Source of the DNA: VMCP01 sp964492925
GTDB taxonomy: Bacteria > Bacteroidota > Bacteroidia > NS11-12g > UBA955
Assembly: GCA_964492925.1 (NCBI GenBank)
Contig: CAZBMF010000001.1
Coordinates: 37,706 to 101,705 of the forward strand
DNA: 64,000 nt
Reading direction: 5' to 3'
Part shown: positions 45,193 through 53,522 of the stretch, one piece after another
Position numbering within the stretch: the first letter of the stretch is position 1
Layout of the letters: each line of letters begins with the position of its first letter
The notes under the pieces: model-generated
What the model was told of the DNA's origin: nothing
The model's input: the letters and a program-made list of their open reading frames with translations, nothing else
Database searches by the model: none
Program-made: the position numbers and the translations under genes

Positions 45193-46049
45193 TCGTTTGA
45201 AGGATTCATAGACCATTCGTTGATCTTCATAACTACATCATAAGGTTCAAATACACCTTCTGATTTCTCAATCTTTCCAGTTAATTTGATTTCCCCCTTA
45301 AAACGATGAATTTGGTTAATCTTAGGATCTACCTGAATAAAAGCAGTAATTGTACCTTTTAAGTCAACCAACTTGTTGGTTCCCAATACATTTACATAAT
45401 CATTTACCTTAACATCACCCTTAACGCCTACGCGACAAACTTCCACACCATATTCGTTCTTTTCCATTTTTTCAAAGGTTAGTTGCGTTGTTAATCTGCG
45501 TGTTAGTGGAAATGCGAATTGGCTGTCAATCCATGTTTCACCAATTGCCCTTTGTTTGTCGTTATGCAAAAAATAGGTACATTGAAAACTCGGTTCAATA
45601 ATGTGTAAATTGCCGTTTTCCATTGCATCCATATAGATTTTTTTACCATCCCACTCTATAGACTCTCCATTGTTATTGTAGTTGGCTCGGTAAGCATAAA
45701 CTGTGAAATCTTCAATAGGATTTCCCAAATCTTTGATAACACCGTCTGTAGATTTAATGCCAGAAATTTCAGTGAAAGTAAACTCAATATGCTGTTTTCC
45801 TTTTTGATAGTTTTCAGTAACTGATTTGTCTTGTCTATATCCCGGTTTTAATACATAAGCTTTCCCAACCGACCTCATGTTGGTATATACCTCTTTTGGT
45901 GTAGAAGCCGTTGTTGTGTAGGTTGTTTTAATTCTCTGTTCTCGTTTGAATACACCCTCAGGATAAAATCCTGGCATTGGCATGAGTTGGGCAAATACCG
46001 AAGTGGTTGAACACGTAATAATAAATGAAAGTGCAAAAAGATTTTTCAT
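45183..46049 (-). CDS. Secreted protein of unknown function (first of a related pair)
   Basis: A 288-residue protein with a signal peptide (cleavage near SVFAQ). I do not recognise the family. It is beta-rich, with an IGETWIDSQFAFP block and a late FIQVDPKINQIHRFKGEIKL block that also occur in the upstream neighbour as IGDSWVDSSFNN and YVEPKTNYIIHTEGKMKL, so the two are paralogues. Such patterns suggest a periplasmic or surface lipocalin-like or DUF-type beta-sandwich, but I assign no function. It lies 16 bases after its partner and is probably co-transcribed with it. Confidence 0.7.
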   Translation of the reverse strand: MKNLFALSFIITCSTTSVFAQLMPMPGFYPEGVFKREQRIKTTYTTTASTPKEVYTNMRSVGKAYVLKPGYRQDKSVTENYQKGKQHIEFTFTEISGIKSTDGVIKDLGNPIEDFTVYAYRANYNNNGESIEWDGKKIYMDAMENGNLHIIEPSFQCTYFLHNDKQRAIGETWIDSQFAFPLTRRLTTQLTFEKMEKNEYGVEVCRVGVKGDVKVNDYVNVLGTNKLVDLKGTITAFIQVDPKINQIHRFKGEIKLTGKIEKSEGVFEPYDVVMKINEWSMNPSNDHK

Positions 46050-46065
46050 ATTGATGATTCAGTTG

Positions 46066-46860
46066 TTATTTTTTTAATTTGTCATTAAAAGTTCCGGCAA
46101 TAACTGTAGGAAATTCTTGTGTATTGACAATAATTCTGCCTTCTAATTTCATTTTTCCTTCAGTATGAATAATATAATTTGTTTTAGGTTCTACATAAAT
46201 TGTGCCAGATAAATTTCCAACAACATTCGATTGAAATGGAACTTGGTTCTGTTCGTAATTCAATAACATTTTAATTTCTCCATTGAACGACAGAACATTG
46301 AGATTTTCTTCCTGTTTTTCGAATTTGTATTGAACAAAGTAATTGTTATTTTCATCATTATTAAATGAACTGTCAACCCAAGAATCTCCTATTTTCTTTG
46401 TTGTTTTAACATGAAAAAAGTGGGGATTCGGCATTCCTTTGTCTATTCTGCTCGTTACAGTTTGTTTCAACTGTAAAATAACATCGGAAGGAGCATTGAT
46501 CGAATCAATGATTCCGTTTTTATTTGTATAAATAGAAAATATTTTCATATTTTCAGGAACCTCTTTTATGAGTTGTTTTTTATCTCCAACTTCAGTATAT
46601 CCATTGAATTTAATATTGTTAATCGTAATTTTTTGATGATTATTTTCTGGCTTTTCTATTTTTTGCTCATATTCAGATGAAATAGATGTGTTAGAGAGTA
46701 TGTCTGATCCAGAGATAAAAACTGAATTTTTTGAAGTTTGTTCTGAAATTCTTCGGTACGTTTTTGGGGTGTAAAAATCTAAAGTGGGTTCAATGACTTG
46801 TCCCGACAAAAAATTTGCGCTTAAACCAATGATTATAAATGGAAAGAATCTCTTCAACAT
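46066..46860 (-). CDS. Secreted protein of unknown function (second of a related pair)
   Basis: A 264-residue protein with signal peptide (cleavage near FLSGQ). I place the start at 46860, where a TATATTTG box sits 5 bases upstream; an earlier ATG at 46902 would put 14 extra residues before the signal. It shares the IG-[ED]-[ST]-W-[IV]-DS block and a late proline-basic PK-x-N-x-I-H block with the downstream protein. Function unknown. First gene of a two-gene unit. Confidence 0.7.
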   Translation of the reverse strand: MLKRFFPFIIIGLSANFLSGQVIEPTLDFYTPKTYRRISEQTSKNSVFISGSDILSNTSISSEYEQKIEKPENNHQKITINNIKFNGYTEVGDKKQLIKEVPENMKIFSIYTNKNGIIDSINAPSDVILQLKQTVTSRIDKGMPNPHFFHVKTTKKIGDSWVDSSFNNDENNNYFVQYKFEKQEENLNVLSFNGEIKMLLNYEQNQVPFQSNVVGNLSGTIYVEPKTNYIIHTEGKMKLEGRIIVNTQEFPTVIAGTFNDKLKK

Positions 46861-46865
46861 ATAAA

Positions 46866-46873
46866 CAAATATA
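46866..46873 (-). promoter_or_regulatory. -7 promoter box (TATATTTG, minus strand)
   Basis: Exact TAnnTTTG on the minus strand five bases before the start at 46860. It decides that start over the longer frame. Confidence 0.6.
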
Positions 46874-46986
46874 AGAAAACCCAACTGAAACAATTCACAC
46901 ACTTTTGGTGGATGCAGTTAAAATTCGTTCAAATAAACAAATTCATGGCTAGAAAATGAATTTTCATTCAGATTTTAAAGAAACAC

Positions 46987-48018
46987 TCAAGGAATAAAAA
47001 TAGATTTTTCCATATTTAACCATTCCAATGCCGAAGTACCAAGTAAAATTTCTTGAGTTTTTAAATCAAATCCAGAGGTTTTAATAAGTTCTCCTGGATT
47101 ATCTTCTCCAAGTGGAAATGGGTAGTCAGTTCCCAACGTAACCCTATTAGCACCAACCAAATCTACCACAAATTGTAGCATCTTTGGATCGTGCACCAAA
47201 CTATCTAACCAAAATTGACCAAGGTATTTTTTCGGATTGTGAATGTTGTCTACGGCAACCAAATCGGGTCTGGCTTGCCATCCGTGTTCAATTCTTCCAA
47301 TTGTTGCAGGAAAAGCACCCCCACCATGTGCAAAGGCAACCCTTAATTTTGGCAATCGTTCAAATATCCCCCCAAAAATCATGCTGCATATTGCAAGCGA
47401 TGTTTCTGCTGGCATTCCTACCAACCATGGAAGCCAATATTTGGGCATTTTTGTTTTTGCACTCCACCACCAAGGATGAACAAAAAGTGCCATATCTAAA
47501 TCTTGCATCGCTTCAAAAATTGGGAATAATGCTGGTTCGTTTAAGTTCCAATCATTGATGTGCGATCCAATTTGAATACCTTTTAATCCAATTTCTTTAC
47601 AACGCCTTAACTCCTTGATTGCCATTTCGGTATGTTGCATTGGCAATGTGCCTAATCCTACAAACCTTTTTGGAAATAAATTGCATATTTCGGCAATGTG
47701 GTCGTTTAAAAATTTGGAAATTTCCAATGTATGCTTTGGTTCAGCCCAATAGCTGAACATCACGGGTATTGTACTTAAAACTTGAACATCTACGTGATGA
47801 TGTCCACACTCCTTTAACCTCGTTTCTGCATCCCAACAGTTGCTTTCAATTTCACGAAAGAATTCACCATCCATCATCATGTTCGCGCAACAAGGTTTGT
47901 GATGCTCAAGGGTGATGAATTCACCGTACCCAAATTTTTCTTTCCATTGTGGCAGGTTTTCAGGAATGATGTGCGTATGTATATCTACTGTGAAAAAGCG
48001 ACTTTCGGAATTCGACAT
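46987..48018 (-). CDS. 2-amino-3-carboxymuconate-6-semialdehyde decarboxylase-like amidohydrolase
   Basis: A 343-residue metal-dependent amidohydrolase closely matching animal and bacterial ACMSD. Visible blocks are VDIHTHIIPENLP (metal histidines), NCWDAETRLKE, STIPVMFSYWAEP, FVGLGTLPMQHTEMA, LFVHPWW, YWLPWLVGMPAETS, FAHGGGAFPATIGRI and GTDYPFPLGE with the catalytic aspartate. It would decarboxylate the kynurenine-pathway intermediate to 2-aminomuconate semialdehyde. None of the other tryptophan-degradation genes is in the window. It is divergent from an amino-acid permease, which may be coincidence. Confidence 0.9.
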   Translation of the reverse strand: MSNSESRFFTVDIHTHIIPENLPQWKEKFGYGEFITLEHHKPCCANMMMDGEFFREIESNCWDAETRLKECGHHHVDVQVLSTIPVMFSYWAEPKHTLEISKFLNDHIAEICNLFPKRFVGLGTLPMQHTEMAIKELRRCKEIGLKGIQIGSHINDWNLNEPALFPIFEAMQDLDMALFVHPWWWSAKTKMPKYWLPWLVGMPAETSLAICSMIFGGIFERLPKLRVAFAHGGGAFPATIGRIEHGWQARPDLVAVDNIHNPKKYLGQFWLDSLVHDPKMLQFVVDLVGANRVTLGTDYPFPLGEDNPGELIKTSGFDLKTQEILLGTSALEWLNMEKSIFIP

Positions 48019-48022
48019 TCTA

Positions 48023-48030
48023 CAAAAATA
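48023..48030 (-). promoter_or_regulatory. -7 promoter box (TATTTTTG, minus strand)
   Basis: Exact TAnnTTTG on the minus strand four bases before the decarboxylase ATG. Confidence 0.6.
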
Positions 48031-48116
48031 ACGTCAATCTCTATATTTTGCGAATTATTTATTTGCAATTATTGAAAAAACAATGGCAAAAAAGATGTTT
48101 TTTTGAAGGTTTATTT

Positions 48117-49418
48117 ATGACAAATCGCAAGATTGATTTTTGGGGAGCAACAAGTATGGTGGTTGCCAATATGGTGGGTACCGGGGTTTTTACGAGTTTG
48201 GGCTATCAATTGTTTGATATTCATACAGGCTTCTCAATTATCATGATTTGGATTTTTGGGGGACTTTTGGCCTTGCTAGGAGCATTCAGTTATGCTGAAA
48301 TTGCGAGCCGATTGCCCGAAGACGGTGGGGAATTTCACTTTCTTTCAAAAATTTATCATCCTGCAATTGGGTACATGGCTGGTTTTGTAAGTTCCACTGT
48401 TGGTTTTGCCGCTCCAGTTGCGGGCGCCGCTTTAGCACTTGGCGCCTATGTGCATGGTGTTTGGGGCAACTTGAATGAACGTTATGTTGCGCTTTTTGTG
48501 GTTGTGGCCATCTCCATGGTACATTTATACAGTATGAAGTTGGGACTTATATTCCAAAAAGTTTCTACTTTGGCTAAGGTTATTATCATTCTGCTATTTA
48601 TTGGGTCAGGTTTTTTAATTGCACCCAATGAAATTTCTTTTTTACCAGAGAAAGGTTCCTTTGGCGAGATTTTGAATGGATTCTCTCTTACCCCGGCATT
48701 TGCAATAAGTTTAATTTTCGTATCTTTTGCCTACAGTGGTTGGAATGCAAGTGCTTATATTGCCGGAAGCTTGAAAAACCCGGAAAAGAATTTGTCTAGA
48801 AGTATTTTGTTAGGAACAACCCTGGTTATTTTACTCTATGTACTTTTAAACGCTGTTTTCTTGATGTCATCCCCTATTACAAGTTTGATTGGAAATAAGG
48901 AAATTGGTTTGATTGCGGCAAAATCTTTGTTTGGAGTTTCGGTGGGGAATTTAATGGGTGGAATTATCAGTTTGTTGCTGGTTTCTACCATTAGTTCAAT
49001 GGTATTTACTGGTCCTAGGGTCATGAAATCTATGTTTCAAGAAATTCCTCAGTTGCGATTGTTGGGAGTAACTTCTCAAGATGGAACCCCACGAACTGCA
49101 ATTCTCATGCAATGTTTGTTGAGTTTGGTTTTCTTATACACCTTAAATTTTGAATCTCTGATCTACTACACTTCCTTTACTTTGTCATTGTTTACCTTGC
49201 TCACAGTATTAGGACTTTTTGTATTAAGGGCGAAACAAGGAAAACCATCGGGTTACAAGGCTTGGGGTTATCCAATAACGCCATTTCTATTTGTATTGAT
49301 GACAGGTGGCGTTGCCTATTATTTTGTGATTGACAAACCGATGGAGAGTATTTTAGGATTTAGCACAACCATATTAGGATTGCTCTTTTACTTCATTTTT
49401 GCAAAAAAGAAAGCTTAA
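48117..49418 (+). CDS. APC-family amino acid permease
   Basis: A 433-residue inner-membrane protein with about twelve helices. The N-terminus IDFWGATSMVVANMVGTGVFTSLG carries the helix-1 substrate-binding glycines of the APC superfamily, and FAYSGWNASAYIAGSLKNPEKNL is the helix 6 region and loop. I chose the ATG at 48117; the frame opens at 48048, but the first 23 residues are not part of the fold. Substrate is an amino acid or amine, unspecified. The stop shares TTAA with the convergent transporter. Confidence 0.87.
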   Translation: MTNRKIDFWGATSMVVANMVGTGVFTSLGYQLFDIHTGFSIIMIWIFGGLLALLGAFSYAEIASRLPEDGGEFHFLSKIYHPAIGYMAGFVSSTVGFAAPVAGAALALGAYVHGVWGNLNERYVALFVVVAISMVHLYSMKLGLIFQKVSTLAKVIIILLFIGSGFLIAPNEISFLPEKGSFGEILNGFSLTPAFAISLIFVSFAYSGWNASAYIAGSLKNPEKNLSRSILLGTTLVILLYVLLNAVFLMSSPITSLIGNKEIGLIAAKSLFGVSVGNLMGGIISLLLVSTISSMVFTGPRVMKSMFQEIPQLRLLGVTSQDGTPRTAILMQCLLSLVFLYTLNFESLIYYTSFTLSLFTLLTVLGLFVLRAKQGKPSGYKAWGYPITPFLFVLMTGGVAYYFVIDKPMESILGFSTTILGLLFYFIFAKKKA

Positions 49419-50776
49419 TTGTTTTGCAATTTCTGCGAATCTATTCTTGAAGTTAGAACCGCGGCAACAAGCAGTAAACATCCCCCGCAAACAACACCAT
49501 AAATTTGATTGTTGTTAAGGATATTTTTCATAAAATCACCAAAAAATAGGGCTGCAATAATTTCGGGAAGCACTATAAAGAAGTTGAAAATTCCCATGTA
49601 AACCCCAATTTTATTGGATGGCAAGCAACCACTTAGCATAGAGTAAGGCATAGATAAAATGCTGCTCCAAGCAATTCCCACAGCACCCATAATTGCATAA
49701 AGTCCAAGAACGCTGTCTTTGTCAATCATTTGGATTGAAATCAACCCCAAACCACCAATTGTTAAACACATCATGTGGGTGAATTTGTTGCCAATTTTTG
49801 CGGCAAAAAATGGTATTAAGAAGGCGAAAAGGAAAGTAACAATATTCTGAAACGAATAGGTTAAACCTGCAAATTCTGTACCCCTAGTGTACATCAATTT
49901 GCTTTGATCTACCATGGTAATCCAATCTTTAACAATGATTTTTGACGAAGCATCCGCTGATCCGCCATAAATAAAATTACCAACGGCTGGGGTATAGTAA
50001 AACCACATTAAAAAGAGACCCGGCCATGTTAAAAATTGCACCAAAGCCAATTGCTTCATTCTTTTTGGCATGTGCATGATGGCGTCTGAAATATCTTTGA
50101 TACCCTCTATGAATCCACCTTTTTTATTTTTCAATTCTTCTTTTTCTTCTTCTGTTGGGGGATATTCTTTTGTGGTTAAAACCGTATATAAAACAAAAGA
50201 AATAAACGCAGCCGCGCCAATGTAGAAGCTGATTTTTACATTGTAAGGAATTTGACCTTTCTCAGCCACATTTGATACCTGAAACCAATGGGTTAAAATC
50301 CAAGGCAAAGAACTTGCCACTACGCTTCCAAGTCCAATGAACAAACTCTGCATTGAGAAACCTAGAGTTCTTTGATTTTCTGGCAACTTATCGGCTACGA
50401 ATGCGCGGAATGGTTCCATTGAAATGTTGATAGAAGAATCTAAAATCCACAATAAACCCGCAGCCATCCATAGGGTAGAGGAATTTGGCATCATGATTAA
50501 AGCAAGTGAACTTAAAATTGCACCAACTAAAAAGTAAGGTCTTCTTCTTCCAAAAGTTGGATGCCAAGTTTTATCGCTTAAATAACCAATGATGGGTTGT
50601 ACAATCAATCCTGTAAGTGGCGCTGCTAACCATAAAAATGGCAATTTATCGGATTCAGCTCCTAAATATTCGTAGATGGAACTCATATTTGCCATTTGTA
50701 AGGCCCATCCGAATTGGATTCCCATGAATCCAATACTCATGTTGATGATTTGTGAAAGCGATAAATTTGGTTTCAT
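49415..50776 (-). CDS. MFS sugar transporter, SLC45-like
   Basis: A 453-residue protein with about twelve helices. The N-terminal GFMGIQFGWALQMANMSSIYEYLG and the loop GYLSDKTWHPTFGRRRPYFLVG are typical of the sucrose/maltose:proton symporter branch (SLC45-like) of the major facilitator superfamily. It follows the GH13 lipoprotein gene by 4 bases on the same strand, so it probably imports the malto-oligosaccharides that enzyme releases. Confidence 0.87.
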   Translation of the reverse strand: MKPNLSLSQIINMSIGFMGIQFGWALQMANMSSIYEYLGAESDKLPFLWLAAPLTGLIVQPIIGYLSDKTWHPTFGRRRPYFLVGAILSSLALIMMPNSSTLWMAAGLLWILDSSINISMEPFRAFVADKLPENQRTLGFSMQSLFIGLGSVVASSLPWILTHWFQVSNVAEKGQIPYNVKISFYIGAAAFISFVLYTVLTTKEYPPTEEEKEELKNKKGGFIEGIKDISDAIMHMPKRMKQLALVQFLTWPGLFLMWFYYTPAVGNFIYGGSADASSKIIVKDWITMVDQSKLMYTRGTEFAGLTYSFQNIVTFLFAFLIPFFAAKIGNKFTHMMCLTIGGLGLISIQMIDKDSVLGLYAIMGAVGIAWSSILSMPYSMLSGCLPSNKIGVYMGIFNFFIVLPEIIAALFFGDFMKNILNNNQIYGVVCGGCLLLVAAVLTSRIDSQKLQNN

Positions 50777-50780
50777 CTTA

Positions 50781-52169
50781 TTAGTTTTGAGTTGTGAACA
50801 CTACAAATCCAAATGGCGGCAGTATAAATTCACCATTTTTTAATTCGTATTTGCTTGAAACATAGATGTTTTTTTCGTTGGGACGATAATTTCCAATCAC
50901 ATTAAATGCTTGAGAACCATTTGATAAATTGGCTACCACAATTACAGATTTTCCATCTGTTGTTCTTTCAAAAGCCAGAAGGGAATTTAAATCTTCCTCA
51001 TGACTTAAAGAAATGAAAGTGGTTGGAGCACCAAAAGTACCATTTGCAATTGCTGGTTGGCTGTGTTTTAGGGAATTCATTTTGCGATACCATGCATACA
51101 AACTTGTATCGCCCCAGATAATGGCATCTTTTTCAAAGAATTGCAATCGCTTTTTATTATTTGCTTCTTCACCGCTGTAGATTAAAGGAAATGATTGTGG
51201 CAATGTATAATTTAACACGCTGAATAACTGCCATTTATCGGCATACTTTTCTTCTACTGTTCCGTTCCATGAATTTTCGTCGTGGTTGGTTAAAAAACTC
51301 ATGCGGTAAACGTCATTCGGGGTTTCTTTGTAAGTATCAGTGATATGCTTTTGCAAGTCTTTGTATGTTTTTTTACCTTGAGCAATTTCGGCAGACAATC
51401 CATGGAGGCTCCAATTATAATTTGCATTAAATGCATTGATAAAATATTCTTTGGGATTTGGATTGATGTCTTTTTGCATTTCCATTTCTGCTAACATGAA
51501 AACCGGTTTTACAGCTTGTAATTCTTTTCTAGCCTCAACCCAAAAATCTGCTGGTACTAAGAAGGCTACATCGCATCTAAATCCATCAATATCACATTCA
51601 GTTACCCAATATTTCATTGCTTCAATCATGGCCTTACGGAGATCTTGGTTCTTGTAATTTAATTTTGCTACATCAGACCAATCGTACTGTGTGATAATAT
51701 TTCCAGCGCTGTCTTTTTCATACCATTCTGGGTGATCGGTAATCCATTGATGGTCCCAAGCGGTGTGATTTGCTACCCAGTCAATAATTACTTTTTGACC
51801 CATGGAATGCGCCGTTTTTACCAATGTTTTGAAATCATTCAATGTTCCAAATTCAGGATTTATGGTTTTATAGTTTTTAACAGAGTAATAACTTCCCAAA
51901 GTTCCTTTTCTGTTTTTTACACCAATGGGATTTATTGGCATGAGCCATAAAATATCGGCACCTAATTCTTTGATGCGCGGAATATCTTTTGTTACTGCAT
52001 TAAATGTACCTTCTTGAGAATGTTGACGAACATTTACTTCGTAAATCACTGAATTTTTACTCCATTCTGGAGCGGAGAGATTTGTTGTCAATTTTTCATC
52101 TGTTGATTTACAACTGAGGGCAGCAACAGAAGCGGCAATGATAATGGAAAAGTATTGAATTGGTTTCAT
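50781..52169 (-). CDS. GH13 alpha-amylase-family lipoprotein
   Basis: A 462-residue glycosidase with a lipoprotein signal peptide (lipobox AALSC, C20), so it is anchored in the periplasm or on the surface. The GH13 regions are complete: DWVANHTAWDH, the nucleophile D200 in IDGFRCDVAF, the acid E228 in FMLAEMEM and D297 in LTNHDENSW. Unlike the secreted enzyme at 32.4 kb, all canonical residues are present. It should hydrolyse or transglycosylate alpha-glucans and forms an operon with the downstream transporter. No clear -7 box was found before its start. Confidence 0.92.
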   Translation of the reverse strand: MKPIQYFSIIIAASVAALSCKSTDEKLTTNLSAPEWSKNSVIYEVNVRQHSQEGTFNAVTKDIPRIKELGADILWLMPINPIGVKNRKGTLGSYYSVKNYKTINPEFGTLNDFKTLVKTAHSMGQKVIIDWVANHTAWDHQWITDHPEWYEKDSAGNIITQYDWSDVAKLNYKNQDLRKAMIEAMKYWVTECDIDGFRCDVAFLVPADFWVEARKELQAVKPVFMLAEMEMQKDINPNPKEYFINAFNANYNWSLHGLSAEIAQGKKTYKDLQKHITDTYKETPNDVYRMSFLTNHDENSWNGTVEEKYADKWQLFSVLNYTLPQSFPLIYSGEEANNKKRLQFFEKDAIIWGDTSLYAWYRKMNSLKHSQPAIANGTFGAPTTFISLSHEEDLNSLLAFERTTDGKSVIVVANLSNGSQAFNVIGNYRPNEKNIYVSSKYELKNGEFILPPFGFVVFTTQN

Positions 52170-52299
52170 GGTGTCAGTTTTACACTAAGTAATCATTCGC
52201 AAGATAGCAATTTCAATATTGTTACCAAAAATTATTTGCAAAATCCGCAAAAAAAGGCATTCCTAGATCGATTCACAAGCAAAAGCAATATCAAGCATG

Positions 52300-52307
52300 T
52301 ATCTTTG
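52300..52307 (+). promoter_or_regulatory. -7 promoter box (TATCTTTG)
   Basis: Exact TAnnTTTG four bases before a GTG codon at 52312. It lies over an upstream ATG at 52297, which therefore is unlikely to be the start. Confidence 0.55.
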
Positions 52308-52311
52308 TAAA

Positions 52312-52776
52312 GTGGAATTAAATCAACTGATAAAAAATGTAGAGGATGCCATTGTAGAAATGGGATTATCTCAAGAAGAAGCTACTGCAGATGATCAAGG
52401 GCAATGGATATTATTGAAAAATGAAATGCCAATTTACCTCGATGCTTGGCAAGACAATGAGTCCACACCTTGGAATTATTTCATTTTTGAATCTGATAGA
52501 ACTGTTTTTCAAATTACAGTGCCATTTTGTTACGGACCAACACTTAAGCGTTCAGAATTTTTAGAAGAATTGTTAATTGTGAATTTGAACTTGCATTTGG
52601 GAAAATTTTCATACAATTCAAGAGACAATGTGGTGGTGCTAAGTTACCGAATTCCAGGAACTGCATTTGCGGCGAAGAGTTTGGCTCCAACCATCGATGC
52701 TTTGGCCTATTACGCGGAAATGGCCTATCATGTTTTAAAAGATGAATTTAATTTAAAACGCGTTGTAGAAGGTTAA
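52312..52776 (+). CDS. YbjN-domain-like small protein
   Basis: A 154-residue cytosolic protein of mixed alpha/beta pattern resembling the YbjN / type III secretion chaperone-like fold: an N-terminal helix, central strands including WNYFIFESDRTVFQITVPFCY, and the late VVVLSYRIPGTAFAAKSLAPTIDAL. Its role is unknown; such proteins may act as chaperones or sensors. I use the GTG at 52312 because a promoter box covers the earlier ATG; an ATG start at 52297 would add five residues. Confidence 0.65.
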   Translation: MELNQLIKNVEDAIVEMGLSQEEATADDQGQWILLKNEMPIYLDAWQDNESTPWNYFIFESDRTVFQITVPFCYGPTLKRSEFLEELLIVNLNLHLGKFSYNSRDNVVVLSYRIPGTAFAAKSLAPTIDALAYYAEMAYHVLKDEFNLKRVVEG

Positions 52777-52796
52777 AATTGAATTATTATTGCACC

Positions 52797-53522
52797 ATGA
52801 GAAATATATTCTTCATCATAGTTATGGTTTCTTTCGCGGCTTGCGGACAGAAATCCTCTAACGAGAATGCGTACAAAAAGGCTTACGAATTGGCTCAAAA
52901 ATCGGGTGATCATTTGGCAAGTAGTCATGTTTTATTGCAGTGGGTATCGAATGATTCAACCATAAGCAAATGGGCGTATGATAGCTTGGCCTTTTATCAT
53001 TACTACTATTCTGCAAACCCATCAACAGTTAGAAATCCTTCTGTTGCAATGTTTTATGTAGATAAAGGTTTGAGCCTTAATGATCAAAATGAATTTTTGA
53101 AGGATATTAAAGGAAAACTATTGTTAGAGCAAGGGAAAGACACTTTGTCGTATGAAATGTTTGAAGCGCTTTGGAAATCTACCAAAAACTATTCTTACTA
53201 TTGGGATATGGCTTTTATAGAAACGGCTAGAGGCAAAGTAGACGCAGTTGATATGATGATCAAAGAAGTGTTGAAAGCGCCAGACAATTTAACTAAGAAG
53301 GTTAAAATGGAGCATTTGCAAGCACAAGTAATTGAAGAAGTTCCTGCTAAAGCGGCATTTTTATATTTGAATGCCTTGCTTCAAAACAGCAGAAGAGATA
53401 TGATGGGTTCCGCGGAATCTATTAAAGAAGCCCTTCAAATTGCACCTAAATTTTATGCGGCACAACGCTTTATTGTAGACATGCAAAGAGCAGCAGCGCA
53501 AGCCCAAGGTGGTGGCCGTTAA
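52797..53522 (+). CDS. Lipoprotein with TPR-like helical repeats
   Basis: A 241-residue protein with a lipoprotein signal (VSFAACGQ, C15). The rest is helical with tetratricopeptide-like pairs, for example YKKAYELAQKSGDHL and SAESIKEALQIAPKFYAA. The ATG at 52797 is preferred to a TTG at 52779, which would spoil the signal peptide. A TATTATTG sequence, one base off the -7 consensus, lies 4 bases before this ATG. Function unknown; perhaps a periplasmic scaffold. It ends with a stop shared (TTAA) with the convergent gene. Confidence 0.72.
   Translation: MRNIFFIIVMVSFAACGQKSSNENAYKKAYELAQKSGDHLASSHVLLQWVSNDSTISKWAYDSLAFYHYYYSANPSTVRNPSVAMFYVDKGLSLNDQNEFLKDIKGKLLLEQGKDTLSYEMFEALWKSTKNYSYYWDMAFIETARGKVDAVDMMIKEVLKAPDNLTKKVKMEHLQAQVIEEVPAKAAFLYLNALLQNSRRDMMGSAESIKEALQIAPKFYAAQRFIVDMQRAAAQAQGGGR

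Noticed and set aside
46955..46968. Small palindrome AATGAA-TT-TTCATT after the decarboxylase gene
   Set aside because: A 6-base AT-rich stem without T-run is expected by chance in this composition.
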